Of a stretch of DNA of 14,827 nucleotides, positions 14,597 through 14,827 are shown piece by piece. Each line of letters opens with the position of its first letter. Within the stretch, counting starts at the first letter, position 1. Both the position numbers and the translations under genes were made by a program. The notes beneath the pieces were generated by a model. It saw only the letters and a program-made list of their open reading frames with translations, made no database searches and was not told the origin of the DNA. The DNA is from Azonexaceae bacterium (GTDB taxonomy: Bacteria; Pseudomonadota; Gammaproteobacteria; Burkholderiales; Rhodocyclaceae): the NCBI GenBank assembly GCA_009469665.1, contig SSTB01000193.1, forward strand, positions 1-14,827. The letters are read 5' to 3'.

Positions 14597-14827
14597 TTGA
14601 GTTCGGTCCGGAAATCGATTCTCTATTCGCTGACCCAGAATTACCTGGTTCTCGTCACCCAGTTGGTCACCTCCATGGTTCTCGCGCGGATTCTCAGTCC
14701 GTCCGAGGTGGGGATCTTCTCGGTTGCCGCGGCGCTCTCGGGGCTCGCCTCGGTGGTGCGGGACTTCGGGGTCGCGGAGTATCTGATTCAGGAGGTCGAA
14801 CTGACCGCCGACAAGATCAGGGCTGCC
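14597..14827 (+). CDS. Wzx-type polysaccharide flippase, 3' end missing
   Basis: The first 77 codons of a lipopolysaccharide/exopolysaccharide flippase of the MOP superfamily (PST/Polysacc_synt type), which moves lipid-linked repeat units across the inner membrane. The visible part reads SILYSLTQNYLVLVTQLVTS, then MVLARILSPSEVGIFSV and a RDFGVAEYLIQE segment. This is the usual N-terminus of the family: a first membrane helix, the ARxLxPxExGxF motif, then a second helix. The frame is open to the window edge. No ATG is present near the N-terminus; TTG at 14597 fits the homology boundary best but lacks a clear ribosome site, so the start is uncertain. It supplies the export step for the repeat unit made by the convergent gene groups. 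Confidence 0.82.
   Translation, partial: MSSVRKSILYSLTQNYLVLVTQLVTSMVLARILSPSEVGIFSVAAALSGLASVVRDFGVAEYLIQEVELTADKIRAA

Noticed and set aside
1..14827. PEP-CTERM sorting signals, CRISPR arrays, tRNAs and insertion sequences
   Set aside because: No protein ends in a PEP motif plus helix plus basic tail, and no regular direct repeats, tRNA-like cloverleaf or transposase were seen.

Overview
The window is about 14.8 kb of GC-rich DNA that is almost entirely coding. It lies inside a cell-surface polysaccharide (exopolysaccharide) locus of a Gram-negative bacterium, most likely a beta- or gammaproteobacterium. The evidence is high-GC codon use, an AlgD-type nucleotide-sugar dehydrogenase, an AlgI-type membrane O-acyltransferase, a secreted TPR-like protein with a Sec signal, a Wzx-type flippase, and a polytopic ligase resembling the 'exosortase A-associated O-glycosylation ligase' family. 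That ligase family usually sits in XrtA/PEP-CTERM exopolysaccharide clusters. The genus cannot be read from the sequence, and no exosortase or PEP-CTERM protein is visible here.

Plus strand, 2-10498: eight tightly packed genes that look like one operon. They are (1) the 3' part of a GDP-mannose/UDP-glucose dehydrogenase, closest to AlgD; (2) a two-domain membrane protein joining a periplasmic transglutaminase-like domain to a cytoplasmic GT4 glycosyltransferase; (3) a CapK/PaaK-like adenylate-forming enzyme; (4) the O-antigen-ligase-like protein; (5) a class I methyltransferase; (6) a NodB-type polysaccharide deacetylase; (7) an MBOAT acyltransferase; (8) a membrane-anchored SGNH-like partner of the MBOAT. 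Four junctions overlap by 1-4 nt (GTGA, ATGA, ATGA, TGATG), which points to translational coupling.

Minus strand, 14489-10618: a convergent group of three, read right to left. They are a secreted TPR-like protein, an asparagine-synthetase-like enzyme without the N-terminal catalytic cysteine, and a sugar-transfer-type ATP-grasp enzyme. A 40-codon ORF of uncertain status fits exactly between the last two. The two gene groups converge on a 119-nt spacer that can form hairpins. At the right edge a Wzx-type flippase starts on the plus strand, divergent from the TPR gene, and runs off the window.

As a pathway (inference): the dehydrogenase makes a nucleotide-activated uronic acid, the GT4 and unseen glycosyltransferases build a lipid-linked repeat unit, Wzx flips it, and the ligase polymerises or transfers it in the periplasm. 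The deacetylase, methyltransferase and MBOAT/SGNH pair then decorate it. The less expected part is the number of enzymes able to form amide or acyl bonds (adenylating enzyme, Asn-synthetase-like enzyme, ATP-grasp, transglutaminase-like domain), which suggests an amino-acid-, amide- or peptide-modified polysaccharide. No gene-free stretch exceeds about 125 nt. I saw no tRNA, rRNA, CRISPR array or insertion sequence.
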